A DNA stretch of 64,000 nucleotides, taken from NCBI GenBank assembly GCA_010093485.1, contig MU001500.1, positions 1,002,198-1,066,197 of the forward strand, in the 5' to 3' direction. Below the pieces are notes generated by a model. The model made no database searches, was not told the DNA's origin, and saw only the letters and a list, made by a program, of their open reading frames with translations. The translations under genes were made by a program, and so were the position numbers. The DNA comes from Karstenula rhodostoma CBS 690.94. Its lineage: Eukaryota > Ascomycota > Dothideomycetes > Pleosporales > Didymosphaeriaceae. Below are positions 53,608 through 64,000 of the stretch, one piece after another; within the stretch, counting starts at the first letter, position 1; each line of letters starts with the position of its first letter.

Positions 53608-54667
53608 TCACCGGTCGGCAATGGGAAACGTCCAGTACCACACAGTCTACAACAATTAGTAGATGCAGTAAGACCAAGAACGAATGTTTGTTGGGATTCA
53701 GCACGTACTCTACCGTGCCATTTGATGTTGCCCTCTTCATCCTCCTCCACATCGTCGCTCGTCAAAGTCTCGAACACACGATCTTTCATCGCCTTTTGCA
53801 GTCAGCACAGTTTGATCTCCTAGCATCACCTCTTACTTGTAACTCATCCCCTTTTAAACTCGAAACCTGCGACATCGTAGCGAAGCGTTCCCAAATCTGG
53901 TCCCTAGAAAGTCTAGTCTCGTAAGCTATCTCATCTTCTCGCAACGGCCACTCAAAGAGCTGCTGTTGCTCCGGCCGAAGCACATCTTTCCACTTTAGCT
54001 CCCGGTACAGGTTGATAGGGTTCGGCAAGCTCCGAATAATAGCCTTCAGTCGCGCTTCGCAGGGCGTGGATGGCGTGTGGTCGATGGGCGCGTTGACTGC
54101 ACATCCAGCCGCATTAGCTCGTTCGTTCCAAATCCAAAGCCAGCGTAGAAAAGCACAAACGCACAATCATCCACGTTCCAGATCATCCCCAAGCCCCCTC
54201 CACTCGGCTTCAACACCCTCCGAATCTCTTCGAGTGTCTCGATCGTCGCGAACCTACCCCCATCAACTCAACTCAGCTCAATCCTCAACAATACACCCAT
54301 AAACATACCAATGGAACGCCTGCGCAACCACCACCCCATCCGCCCACCCCCCCTCCACACTCCCCAGTTCCTCGCCCCGATCCCCCACCACCCTCACCCC
54401 ACGCAATCTCTTCCCCTGCAACACCCTCCTCATCTCCTCATGCGGCTCCCCAGCCACGACGTCGAACCCCTCGCCCCGCGCCGCAAGCAGACTCGTGAAT
54501 TTCCCCGTGCCAGCGCCCAGCTCAACGAGCCGTGCGCCGGGGACATCGGCAATGAGGATGGCGGCGAGGAGAGCGGAGACGGCCTGGGAAGGGTAGTCGG
54601 GGCGGTGGGTGTCGTACGAGGTGGCGGCGTGGAAGCCGTGGGTGGCTTGGTGGTGGATTTGGGGCAT
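53608..54667 (-). CDS. SAM-dependent class I methyltransferase (Tmt1/Crg1-like)
   Basis: Five exons on the minus strand: 54667..54309, 54253..54165, 54096..53837, 53792..53709 and 53646..53608; 276 residues. Motif I VELGAGTGKFTSLLA (about 48-62) binds S-adenosylmethionine. Then GEPHEEMRRVL (motif II), WADGVVVAQAFHW completed by the first splice to FATIETLEEIRRVLKPSGGG, and GMIWNVDD. The C-terminal part has LKWKDVLRPEQQQLFEWPLR and RDQIWERFATMSQV, ending with the tiny exon TVWYWTFPIADR. The architecture matches yeast trans-aconitate/cantharidin-resistance-type methyltransferases; the acceptor substrate is not known. The introns (43-68 bp) follow from conserved blocks and phase. Confidence 0.88.
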
Positions 54668-55890
54668 TGTGTGGGTAGGTGTGCCGAAGGTGCTGTTTTA
54701 GGGTTGTGGGATCAAAGTTCCAGTATTGATCAAGGGTTGGAAGAAGAGGTAGGCGGGGGAGGGGTATGTGGGCGTGGAGACATGGGTGTCGTGGTGTTGA
54801 TCAACAGTGGCGTGCCGACTACGCGATTGCGACATCGCCGGGGTCGCCGCTAGGCCATCTGGGCCCACGCAGTGTGGTAGACATTGCCTAAAAGTTAAAA
54901 CTCTTGCATAGACCATGGGTCTCTTCGCTGCGTACCGGTGTGGGAGAAGTAGATATGTCTTTTGGAGATGCATTGTCCCTGTCGAAACAACCCGAAGGTG
55001 TAGAGCGTCCGTACTGTTTGTGAGCAATGACAACTGCATAGCCGGCCACATAAAATCATCTATAAGGCATATCAGGGAACACTACTTTGACGGTGTGATA
55101 AGAGCATGCACGGCCAACCGTGAACATCTTCTTCCATTGCTTACTGAATCAGAGCAAGCTCTCTGATTCTATGCTTATTGGATTTCCTGCAGCCAACACG
55201 GCATGCAAACCCCAACTTCAACTCCACCAATGCAAACTCCAGGCACAGTTGAATGAGGGTCTTTCCGCACCCTTACCGCTCTGCTTCATCAAGGGAAAGC
55301 GCCAGTCTGGCAACTGGATCGCGCACAAAACATGGACACGCCTAGCAGCGTTCGTCCTCCTGAGAGGGGGTAATCATATGGTCTTTTCCTTTCCGAATCC
55401 GCAAATGCAACGCGAGATGTAAGCCGTAATGCCGAACATATGGAGCATATCGGCTGGTGTCAATAAAAAAATGTAGATGTAAAGAAACTCCCCCAGGTGC
55501 ATCTGCTCGCTGACGCGCTGACGCTGATTGGTAAAACGATTTGTAGCCGACAAGGAATGGTAGCTGGAATGTGTGGCGTACCCACAGTATTCTATTCGTT
55601 GCGTGCGTGCGAACCCGTGAAGTACGCAATCGCAACGGCGAGAATAACGGGGAACACGGCTAGTCAAAGAATGTTGCATGCGCTGCCAGAGGGCCTGGAG
55701 TGAGATCTCGTTAGCTTTTGTAGAAGGTAAAGACACGGGGTAGACTGGTCGGTTGAGGCTAGCCTGGGTGGCTAGTGCGAGATGTCTGACAGTGCTTCAT
55801 CTGCAGAATGTTGGCGCCGCAAGCCTTGTACAACACACACAGTGTCACCGAGCCGCACCGTTTTTCCTCTTGTAGCACTTCATGACGCAG
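54668..55890. other. Intergenic, no gene seen
   Basis: About 1.2 kb between two minus-strand genes; only short chance frames (up to 120 codons) are present on both strands. Confidence 0.6.
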
Positions 55891-57606
55891 TCATGCATGC
55901 CCAGAGCCGATTATGTTGACTTTTGGGGGGAGTACGTACCATCTCTGACCCCGTATCCTCCTAATCCACGAAAACACAATCTTTAGGCGCTCGCGGACAC
56001 GCGTAGTCCGCAGCAATGCGTATTTCTCCTCTTCGGCAATCGGAACGACGGATGCGAACCAGTAGGGGAAAAGAGCCGGATCTTCGGGTGGTTCGCCGTA
56101 CACTTGGACAATGCGTGCACTTAGCCAGGGGGCACTGGCATCTCGCATCTGGCGGATAAAGGCCATGCAGTTGTCCAGCAGCTCTTGTGTAGAGAGCTGG
56201 TTCACAGCGACGTCCAAAGGGAGGGGCATATCTTGATTGTCCTGCTGGAAGCGCGCAGCGAAGTCCTTTGCAACAGTAGTCTCACTTTGCTCCAGAATAC
56301 CTTCTTCGGCCAAAGAAAGATCCTCTACTCGTTCAACTCGAGCGACGTGGTATCCGTCAAGCAAACCGTGCTTGCGAATCCTGAAACGACCGATGCCCCG
56401 CGTTTCGACAAAGCTCCGTCCGTCACGCAGTATCTCAATGTTGACGATCTCGAGAAGGGTACCATACTCGAGGAATTGTGTAGACCCCAGGTCACCCTGT
56501 AGAGCAGAATTGTGGTTGTACATGACCATGCCAAACTGTCTGTTGCCTTCTGCACAACGTCTCATCATCAAGCGATACCGAGGTTCGAAAACGTGAAGGA
56601 ACGTAGGCATTGTCGGAAGGGACAATGTGCACACGAAAAGTGGAGTATTGAGATCATCGTCAGCGCTTTGCTCTTCGGCCTCAACAGCCTTGTTTCGGGC
56701 TTCGACAAGATCCGGACAGAGGGCATTCAGAAGTGCATTGAGCAGAGCATTGCTGGGCTTGTTCTGCAACGAAGCAGGAATGTGCAAACCCCGTCGGCAC
56801 ACGGGACATATGCTGCTGTGGTCCATGACACGGACAAGGCAGCGGCGGCAGAAGGTGTGACCACACGAGGTTGTCGTCGGGTCCAGCATCATGTTATAAC
56901 ACACAAGACAGTCAAGCTCTTTCAGCGTAGCATCTCGCAGCCGCTCCAGCAATACATTGTCCAATTCGCGGTATTCGTGGGTATCTGACAGCGGTTCGTA
57001 TTCGACCTCGGAGCTATATCGCAGGTCACCCATCTCAGCCATGATGAAAGTGGAGATCAGCCGGCCGCCCTGGAGCACTCTCGAATTTCCCTTCGCCTTC
57101 GTTTCTTCCTTCTCTTGCATTGGTAGGTCGTCATCCCGCTTCAACACCTCTTGCAGGTGTATAGGCATGGTTTCCACCAGCGGCAGGTGCTTGGAGACCT
57201 CAATTTTGATCAGTTCCATGAGTTTCGTCAAAGTCACGTCCACGCTGCACTCGGCCGCGGCGTGCTCGGCCTCGCATAACGATACCGGACAGAATATTCC
57301 GAGAAGTCGATCGGGCGTGTTCGGGTAGGAGATGTTGGCGCGGGCGACGGGGTCGGGAAGACAGCTGCGGCAGACCGTGTGACCGCATGGTAGCGTCACG
57401 GGAGCGCTAAAGGGTTTCGAGCACTGTGGACATTGGACGAGGCGGACGAGCCCTCGCGCATCAGCGTGTGCCGCTAGATCAGCCTTCTCCGAGTACTCCT
57501 GCGGCACAACATTCTCTACCATCAAGGCTTGTGAGGGTAGTTGTGAGTGGCAGATGTGGTCGCCGTCGCGGGCGAGGAAGAGTTCTTTCCGACGTTGTGA
57601 ATTCAT
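55891..57606 (-). CDS. RING-finger and LON-substrate-binding domain protein (LONRF/CrgA-like)
   Basis: 571 residues. RING 1 at about 59-112 (CPQCSKPF..CGHTVCRSCL). RING 2 at about 234-272, complete C3HC4: CLVCYNMMLD, CGHTFCRRCL and CPVCRR. The LON N-terminal domain starts near 318 (TPLFVCTLSLPTMPTFLHVF, EPRYRLMMRRC) and runs to the end. Domain order equals LONRF proteins and fungal CrgA, putative E3 ubiquitin ligases; no AAA protease part. The last 14 residues (YVLPPKVNIIGSGHA) follow GQRW and a possible donor GTACGT, so a small terminal exon may have been missed. Cytosolic by lack of signals. Confidence 0.88.
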   Translation of the reverse strand: MNSQRRKELFLARDGDHICHSQLPSQALMVENVVPQEYSEKADLAAHADARGLVRLVQCPQCSKPFSAPVTLPCGHTVCRSCLPDPVARANISYPNTPDRLLGIFCPVSLCEAEHAAAECSVDVTLTKLMELIKIEVSKHLPLVETMPIHLQEVLKRDDDLPMQEKEETKAKGNSRVLQGGRLISTFIMAEMGDLRYSSEVEYEPLSDTHEYRELDNVLLERLRDATLKELDCLVCYNMMLDPTTTSCGHTFCRRCLVRVMDHSSICPVCRRGLHIPASLQNKPSNALLNALLNALCPDLVEARNKAVEAEEQSADDDLNTPLFVCTLSLPTMPTFLHVFEPRYRLMMRRCAEGNRQFGMVMYNHNSALQGDLGSTQFLEYGTLLEIVNIEILRDGRSFVETRGIGRFRIRKHGLLDGYHVARVERVEDLSLAEEGILEQSETTVAKDFAARFQQDNQDMPLPLDVAVNQLSTQELLDNCMAFIRQMRDASAPWLSARIVQVYGEPPEDPALFPYWFASVVPIAEEEKYALLRTTRVRERLKIVFSWIRRIRGQRWYVLPPKVNIIGSGHA

Positions 57607-59126
57607 ACAGTTGGCTTTACGGCGTGTCTGCTGCTTTTCTGGTTCGCATGCGCAGTCCGCAGTTGCGCCTGCTGTTCGTGTATGTGGGCAGGAAGGAACT
57701 CTTTGTGGCTTCGCGGGGTAATCCGGGGGGGTTCGAGAGACGGACGCAATGAGCGAATGGAGAAGTCGGGTTGTTGGGAGGCAGAGGAGCCTGAAAGCTC
57801 GACTCTAGGTGGACTGGAAGGGCGTGACGGTGCGCAAACGTGGTGGTGATGAGCGTCACAGACCAGGCTTCGTCAGCAGCAGACGCAGGGATGGCACGAG
57901 GGACGAAGTTCAGGTGCAGCCGTTGTGCCCGTATATGAATTCCGCAGGGCCGTAGGTGTCGTAGTAGGTGGGAGGGAAAGGCGGGTCAAGGAGTGCTCCG
58001 CTCGGGGAGTCGAATGGGTCATGGACATCAGTGGCCATGTTCCCGCACGAGGCAGAATGCATGATACGTAGCCGGGATGGGATCGGCGATGTCGTCGTGC
58101 GCCCTGTTGACATGGAGGGCGAAAGTCCCTGGTTCCGATCACACGCCTCTATCCTCTCAGCGCCTATCGAGCTGTGGGCCTCCATCGCCCACCGCTAGCC
58201 CCATGCTGGCTGCTCGTCTATCAAAAGCTGCACGGCCCGCGAACAACATGGAGAAAACTTCATGCTCCGCCGCGTGCTTCTGGTCGCTTCTGCGCTGCGC
58301 CCGAAACCCCGCCGTTTTGGTGGCGTTGGCCCAATTCCAGCGCCCACGGCCATTCTCGTGGACTTCCTGCATCGAGGACTGCCGAGCAGTTCCATTTCAC
58401 GAGGCAACCCGCTCCACCACCCGTAGCAGCCGTTGCAGCACATAGGCTCGCTCACCGCAAGCGCTGTCGCATCTCATGCGACCATGCCGCCACCATTCCT
58501 AGCCTCCGCTGATGTTGTGTACGCGTTGAAGATGCGCATGCAGCTGTGAAGGCGTCATCGATGTGGTCGAATCAAAGGACATGCTGCCCAATCACCGCTC
58601 CGCCCTAGCTTCTCGTAGGAGTCGTCCGTCAAAACACATGTGCCACTGGAGCCTCCGTCTTTCCGCCAGACCCTGACAGCACCGCTGGCCCCGCCCGTCG
58701 TACCTTGCTGCTTTGGTGCCGTCCAGTCGAGTGCGCTGCTCTGGAACGCTGCCGACCAGTCCACAGCAGGCCTGGTCGCCTCCTAACGAGTCAATCTTGT
58801 ACGAAGCAGACAGGTGTGCAAGCCAGACTGCAAAACAGCCTCTTCGGTCAAGTTGTTCGATTCGCTTGGTCGCAGAAACACTTCTTCTCGCTAAATGATG
58901 CCCAAAAGCGTTGGCCCCTCCCCTTGATGCCGTCCATGCTAACAGCGGAGCACCTAAACTCCGTATGCAAAGAATCCCCGTTGATCGCCCTCGGAACGCT
59001 CAACCCTAGCGAAAATAGTGTACAAAGAACACGCTTGTTCCAATCCCGAACGCCGCCAAGGCCCCACCCCTCGTTGCGAAAACATAACTTTGGTGGTACT
59101 CTCTCGGTATCACCGCTTCATGGAAT
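57607..59126. other. Intergenic, no gene supported
   Basis: About 1.5 kb between two minus-strand genes. Candidate frames (57910-58185 minus, 58157-58372 minus, 58705-59307 plus) lack domains, overlap other frames and show no convincing splice pattern. Confidence 0.5.
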
Positions 59127-62100
59127 TCAGGCGACGCCGTTCGCGCCAACGGCTTCTGCATCCGATTCCGAGTCAGTGCTTTCGTCGCTCTGGTCTTCTT
59201 CTTCCAGCACTATCTGGGGAAGTACAGATTTGTCAAACAGATCTAGAACAAATCGGCATGCCGGGAGACGGAAGTGGTGTGCTTCAAGAATTTGCATGAC
59301 CTTGTGAAAGATTGCAGGCTTCGTGAAGCCAGGTGCCCTTTTCGCCTTGATCCTGTTCTCATGTTAGAGTGTCACCCTCCACTGCCAGCGTGATTGAATA
59401 CGTACGCCTGAAGGTCGTTTGCTGCCTTCTTGGCTAGCACTGTATTGCCAAGGTCGGTCGCAAGCTTCAGAATGCGCGCGTTCAGAGGATCGCTGTCGGA
59501 CACAGCAACCTTTACATCCGCCTTGCGCTTCCAGCTCATGTGGTCCGATTTGGCTTTCCATGGCGTCATCTATTCATGTAAGCGGCTTTCGTGGACGGAG
59601 CACTTGATAGCAGACATACCAAGAACATCTTCTTGAAATCCAAGGGCAGACAGAATCCCAGTGCCTCCCCGGCCTCGTTGACGACACCATCCCAGCCGTA
59701 TTCCAGCAGGATCTCTTGCCCGTGCAGACTTCTGGAAATCAGTCCGAGCACGTAGAAGGCTGTACCTCTGAGCGACATGACTTCGGACATCTCTGCTATC
59801 TTCACAATCCATTTCACGACGTCTGAGCTCTCAAGAAACGGTGCGCCGAGCTCCATTGAGCCAACATTGCCGACAGCCCATAGGCAGCCTTTGACTTTTA
59901 GTATCATCTCGGCATCGTCCTTTTCCATTGCAAAATCACGTATATTGGCGACGAACTCGTCAAAGTGCCCTTTTTGTTTGAGTAGTTTACACCCTTCTTT
60001 GGTCCGGGTAAGTTCGCGATAAAAGTGGGGTGGTACGATGCCATACTCCTGGTGTTCAGGGGTGTCATCGTAGGACAGCTGCGTTTGAGGTTTTTCGGGA
60101 ATGTCAGCAAGCGCCCGAGCCATGGATGCTTCGATCAATGCCACGTAGGTGTCATTCCTCCCTAGGAACCAGTCGTCCATCTCCCCGGTGATGTAGTTCA
60201 AGCCGTCCAGATAGTGGTAGCCTACTGATGTGGAGAGGAAACGGAGCAATAGTGGCGCACCGATTTCACCCAGGTGGTCCAACGCTGGGCGACACTTTAC
60301 AACGTATTCCAGGGACTCTGTTTGGTTGCATGCCTCTTCTAGGATTTTGATGGCGACCTCGCACACTTCAACGTCGGGGTCGTACAGTTGCGTGACCAGC
60401 GACTTGATGGCCCACTCCGCAACACTTGAAGAGTCTGTCGGCTGAATGGGTCTCGTAGCGTACTTTCGCAGGAGCCTAGTTGCGAAGATGCGGACCTCCT
60501 TAGAACCGGAAGTCATGGCTTTGGATATGATGATGCGTAGATGTCCGTCCAGAGTGTAGTCCATGTTGCTCAACAAGGTTTTGATGAGGTCATCACGGTC
60601 GTTCAGTTCTATGATGTGGTAGAACATGTTCAGAACTCTCCAACGTTCTAGAATCTGGATACCCTTGGGATCTTTTGTTAACGCACCAAGAAGTGCGAAG
60701 TAGCCGCCAGTGAGGGTTTCGTTCATCCTGTCCTCCTGGAACATGGGCGATTCAGATGTCAATCCACTCATCCGATCAAAGTGAGATAGACATTCCGCAA
60801 GCTGTCGGATGAACTTGCTGTCGCTCAGGTATCGTACGCCATCGGGATTTTGTAACAGTGTTCGCATCAGGGCGCACCCGGCACGAACATATCGCTGGTT
60901 CGGTTTTGTGTTCTTGACTTCGGAGAACCGGTACTTGAATGGACGATAGAAACCCAGCAAGCGATGAACGAACTTCGTCACCTTCGTAGCTTCGTCTAAG
61001 CGCTTAGCGTTGAGCAGCGGCCCGTCGATGATGTTTTGAATTAGGTCCCACCTCCACTTCTGGAACGTGACAGTGCCTAGAACTTGCGTGTCCACCATCA
61101 TGGCTCGGAAAGTGGTCTCATCCATCTGCATGGCAGCTTGAGCTTTCGATTGATCGGTCTGTCTCGCAGATGAAGCACTGTCAACTGTTGTGGTGCCTTT
61201 GCTGGGTTGATTCGTCGCAGTCGCTGACCGATATAAAGTCCTGTTGACGCTGTCCACTTGATAGATGGTGCCAATCGCAACAAAGCGGGCTTCGGTGTCA
61301 AACTTTGCAGCAGATCGGAGAAGCTGCGGAAGTACTTGCAGCTCTGAGCTCCAAGATGGCGGCAAGAGCTCGTTGGCCATCTTGAGTACCTCGCCAAGGA
61401 GGAGCGTGGTTTTTCGTTTTAGGGGAAGACTCAGCGGATCTTCTTCAGCTTTGAGGAGTGCCGGGACCAAACCAGCATGGAGGAATGCAGCCAACACCAT
61501 TGCTACGTAATGCTCCAATAGATTCCACTTGTTCGTAGGGTCTGTGCTAGGGCCTGAGTCGTCCTGGATGGCTTGGTTTCTCAGGTTCGTTACGCGACCG
61601 TAGGTGGTCAATCGACGACCAGCAAGGAAGGACGTGGACCATGAAGGAGGTTTGATTCTGAGGATATCGAACAATAGTTCCAATAAGACGTTACGCACAT
61701 GGGGTGTCGGAATCTCCAGCGATATGAGCAGTGATCGAATGGCAAGGAAATCGTTCATGCAGAGGGATAGAAAGCCAGACCAGCTTCGCAGCAGCGACGC
61801 AATGACCTTGGCGTTTGCTTTGAGCTTCTCCTCGTGCAGGTGGCTATGCGCAGTCCCAGCATCCGTGAACATGGCAAAAGGTGCCTCGAGCTCATATCCA
61901 GAGCGAAGGAAGCGCCGCCTTTGGGGTGTGTCCAAAAGATAGACGAAAGCGCTCCCCACACTCTCTGCGGCATAGTAATTTCCTTCTCCAAGCGCGTCCG
62001 TTAAGGTCCCCATTCCACCAGATTCCACCAAAAGAGCTGGTTTCTTCACAAGGATCTCGGCCAAGGTAAGGATCGCGATATTTCTCAGTCGATCGTCGGT

Positions 62101-63132
62101 ATGCTCGGCTACAGCAACTATTACGCGGACGACGGAACGAGAGATTTCCTCAACGCCACCTTTGACGTCCAAAAAGGCGCGGACGAATTTGAGCGATTGC
62201 TCTCTTTCCACGCTTGCTTTGCTTTCTTTGACCAGAGACAAGATGACGAGATAGTCGGTGTGAAGGGCTCGGATGATCTGCAGCGATTTGCGATCCGTGA
62301 AGGTATAGCGCATGATGCGATAAGCAGCAGCGACCACCTCGCGGCTGTCACTGAGCAGCATCGTCTGCATCCTCAGGCCAAATATCGACCATGCCAGTTC
62401 GTACTTTAGTGTAGGATGCCGTTTGAACAAATCTACAAGGGAATTTGCCCTTTCCACGTAATACTCGGGCTGCATCCCAGCAACCTCCAAAGCCCGGAGT
62501 ATCTCTGCGAGCACGAACGTGGGCGACTCGGTCTCGTCTTCATCGGCTTCCAGCTTCGCGATGTGACGCGACGGCGACCGGGACAAGTTGCGACGGAACA
62601 GGTAGGAGAGCCTGCTCTGGGCCTCGGCGGGCGGTGACTTGATCTCCTTTGCTCGTTGTATCTCGGCCGCCAGTCCGGACTTGAGCTGGGCCAGCTTCCT
62701 GTTGGAAATGTTGAGCTGTTCCTCGACCTGCAACCTCTGGTCTCTGGTATTTTTCGCATTTTTCGCGTTCAATGCCTCGAGCAGGTTCTCGGAGCCGATC
62801 TTGATCTTTGTTTCCTTCTCGATCTGGTCCTGGAGGTCGGCCTGGCGCTGTTCGGTGGTGGTATCATTGTTGTCGCCGACGATGATGGCGTGGGTGTCGA
62901 AGTCGGGCTTCAGTCGGCCGTCGTGGGATGTCGCGGGCCGCAGCTGCGAGCTGAAGCTCCCGGGGGCTTCTCTCGCGGTCGCATAGGAAGCCTGGGCACG
63001 CGAGCCGGCCATGATGCTGCTGGCGGGGGCGGGCAGCGAACGACCATCTCTACTGCGGACGGGCGCGAGCAGAGGCAGAGGGCGCTGGTCGCCTTCGGCC
63101 GGAGCGTTGGCGGAGCGCGCGGGTGGCGTCAT
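59127..63132 (-). CDS. AVO3: TORC2 subunit Rictor/Avo3 (Ste20 of fission yeast)
   Basis: Scaffold subunit of TOR complex 2, which controls AGC kinases, actin and membrane homeostasis. Three exons on the minus strand: 63132..59620, 59569..59406 and 59352..59127; 1300 residues. Order: disordered N-terminus, coiled coil (about 93-170, with QADLQDQIEKETKIKIGSEN and LQVEEQLNISNRKLAQLKSG), an HR1-like segment, then the armadillo-type Rictor N-terminal domain (LAEILRALEVAG, AAYRIMRYTFTDRKSLQIIR, RLRNIAILTLAEILVKKP). The middle domain has GGYFALLGALTKDPKGIQIL, and the C-terminal Rictor-V block has KGCLWAVGNVGSMELGAPFL followed by SLRGTAFYVLGLISRS. The acidic end EEEDQSDESTDSESDAEA is in the last exon. 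Phase agrees at both junctions. Length is typical for filamentous fungi. Confidence 0.94.
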
Positions 63133-64000
63133 GAGCGGGCCTTAACCATACGCCTCCCAACCGCATCGCATGTCGCTGTACAAACGGGCGCCTTTTCTTT
63201 CCTCATGGGCCGTTGCGCGCAGACATGGAATCGAGGGGACGGTGCAGGCGGGTCGAGCGGGGTCGCGTCGCCGGTAGAACGAGGCGCGGTCGCGCGGAGG
63301 GTGGAGGGTGGAGCGCGGGGCGTCCAAGTCAGAGCGCCAAGTCAGAGCGGATAGAGACAGGCCGGCCGTGGGGATGCAATGATTGTGGTGGTGAATCGCG
63401 GCCTGCACAGGATTCCCAGGCGTTCAGGGACGTTGGCATCTGGAACGCCGGTGCCCACGTTAACGCCCGTGCTGGTCTCCGCCGCCAGAATGCCAAATGC
63501 CACGGCCATGCAGGCCAGACCACGCTGCGGAGAATGCTGCAGCGTCTCAGCAGCAGCAGCAGCAGCAGCAGCTTGCTACGCGACCGCTTCTACTTGTACA
63601 GCTCGCTTGTGTGCCAGACACGCCCAATTGCTGCCTGTCCATCCATCGCGCGTCTCCATCGCTGAGCCCCGCCGACGAGCTCGCCAGATCCAGGTCACGT
63701 GCACGCACACACCCGCCGGCCAATGGGAGGCCTTCTCCTCGGAGCTGGCCCTGTGCTCTCGTCGGACCTCGCCGGCCTCCCCCAAGCCTCTGGGAGCAAC
63801 GCCCGCTGTTTCTGCCTTTCCAAACGTCTCACGCCATCCCATTGTGCATTGCATCGTCTGCCGCCCTGCCGCACGCTGCCGTGTCCGCTTCGGCGAATTC
63901 CGCTCGGCCAGTGGTGGAGATAAGGCTTTTGCTTTTGAAGTATATCTACTGCATAGCTCCCGCGTAACACATCTCCCCCTCACCACTGACCAAGCTTCTC
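63133..64000. other. Upstream region of Rictor, with CAG microsatellite; window edge
   Basis: 868 bp; frames up to 232 codons overlap the Rictor start antisense and are not convincing. The last 150 bp contain a possible leader of a gene lying to the right, but no start can be assigned. Confidence 0.5.
63548..63571 (+). repeat. CAG trinucleotide microsatellite, 8 units
   Basis: Eight perfect CAG units in non-coding sequence about 415 bp upstream of the Rictor start codon. Confidence 0.9.

Noticed and set aside
57910..58372. Two overlapping minus-strand frames that might form a small gene
   Set aside because: They would need a frame change in the overlap and no good splice sites fit; no domain.
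58705..59307. 200-codon plus-strand frame overlapping the 3' end of the Rictor gene
   Set aside because: Lies antisense to the last Rictor exon, composition is Arg/Ser/Pro-rich and there is no domain.
63213..63967. Plus-strand frames right of Rictor (150-156 codons)
   Set aside because: They contain the CAG microsatellite and biased Ser/Arg/Pro composition, and have no domain or splice pattern.

Overview
The window is nuclear DNA of a filamentous ascomycete (Pezizomycotina, most likely a dothideomycete). The evidence is: short GT-AG introns of about 45-160 bp with CTNAC-type branch sites, a HacA-type bZIP gene with a 20-nt IRE1 intron, a PL3 pectate lyase carrying a fungal CBM1 domain, NTE1 with three cyclic-nucleotide-binding-like domains, and compact genes on both strands. 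I reconstructed exon joins by hand. For every gene where I give joins the summed exon length is a whole number of codons, except for the small gene at 22986 and the 2EXR-like gene at 33-34 kb, which do not resolve cleanly.

Layout. 0-7 kb: 3' part of the glycine decarboxylase P-protein gene and an acid trehalase. 7-16 kb: NTE1 lysophospholipase, divergent from ARP9 (SWI/SNF-RSC actin-related protein), then guanine deaminase. 17-24 kb: secreted pectate lyase with CBM1, a small secreted cysteine-containing protein, a CmcJ/AsaB-like oxidoreductase and a small hydrophilic protein gene. 24-29 kb: SR-type splicing factor and ETF-ubiquinone oxidoreductase. 30-35 kb: a long secreted Ala/Gln/Asp repeat protein and a damaged or misread 2EXR-like gene. 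35-44 kb: a seven-helix receptor, RSC7/NPL6, a Ser-rich unknown protein, a D-amino-acid-oxidase-fold flavoprotein and an 81-residue hydrophilic protein. 45-46.5 kb: hacA with its 20-nt unconventional intron and a two-codon upstream ORF. 46.6-52 kb: a stretch without convincing protein genes, whose second half holds five tRNA-like Pol III-type genes, each with a 90-180 nt structured insertion where the anticodon loop should be. 52-64 kb: a second CmcJ/AsaB-like gene, a five-exon methyltransferase, a RING-LON protein and the TORC2 subunit Rictor/Avo3.

Most genes are housekeeping (one-carbon, purine, lipid, respiration, chromatin, splicing, unfolded protein response, TORC2), mixed with secreted proteins typical of plant-associated fungi. 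Gene order suggests no shared pathway, apart from ARP9 and RSC7, whose products belong to the same class of remodelling complex.

The two most unusual things are (1) the cluster of interrupted tRNA-like genes at 49.3-52.0 kb and (2) a 63-95 bp dispersed element present four times (23.8, 34.7, 35.9 and 42.1 kb). Each copy is flanked by a perfect 9-14 bp direct repeat; one lies inside an intron of the receptor gene and one directly upstream of the flavoprotein start codon.
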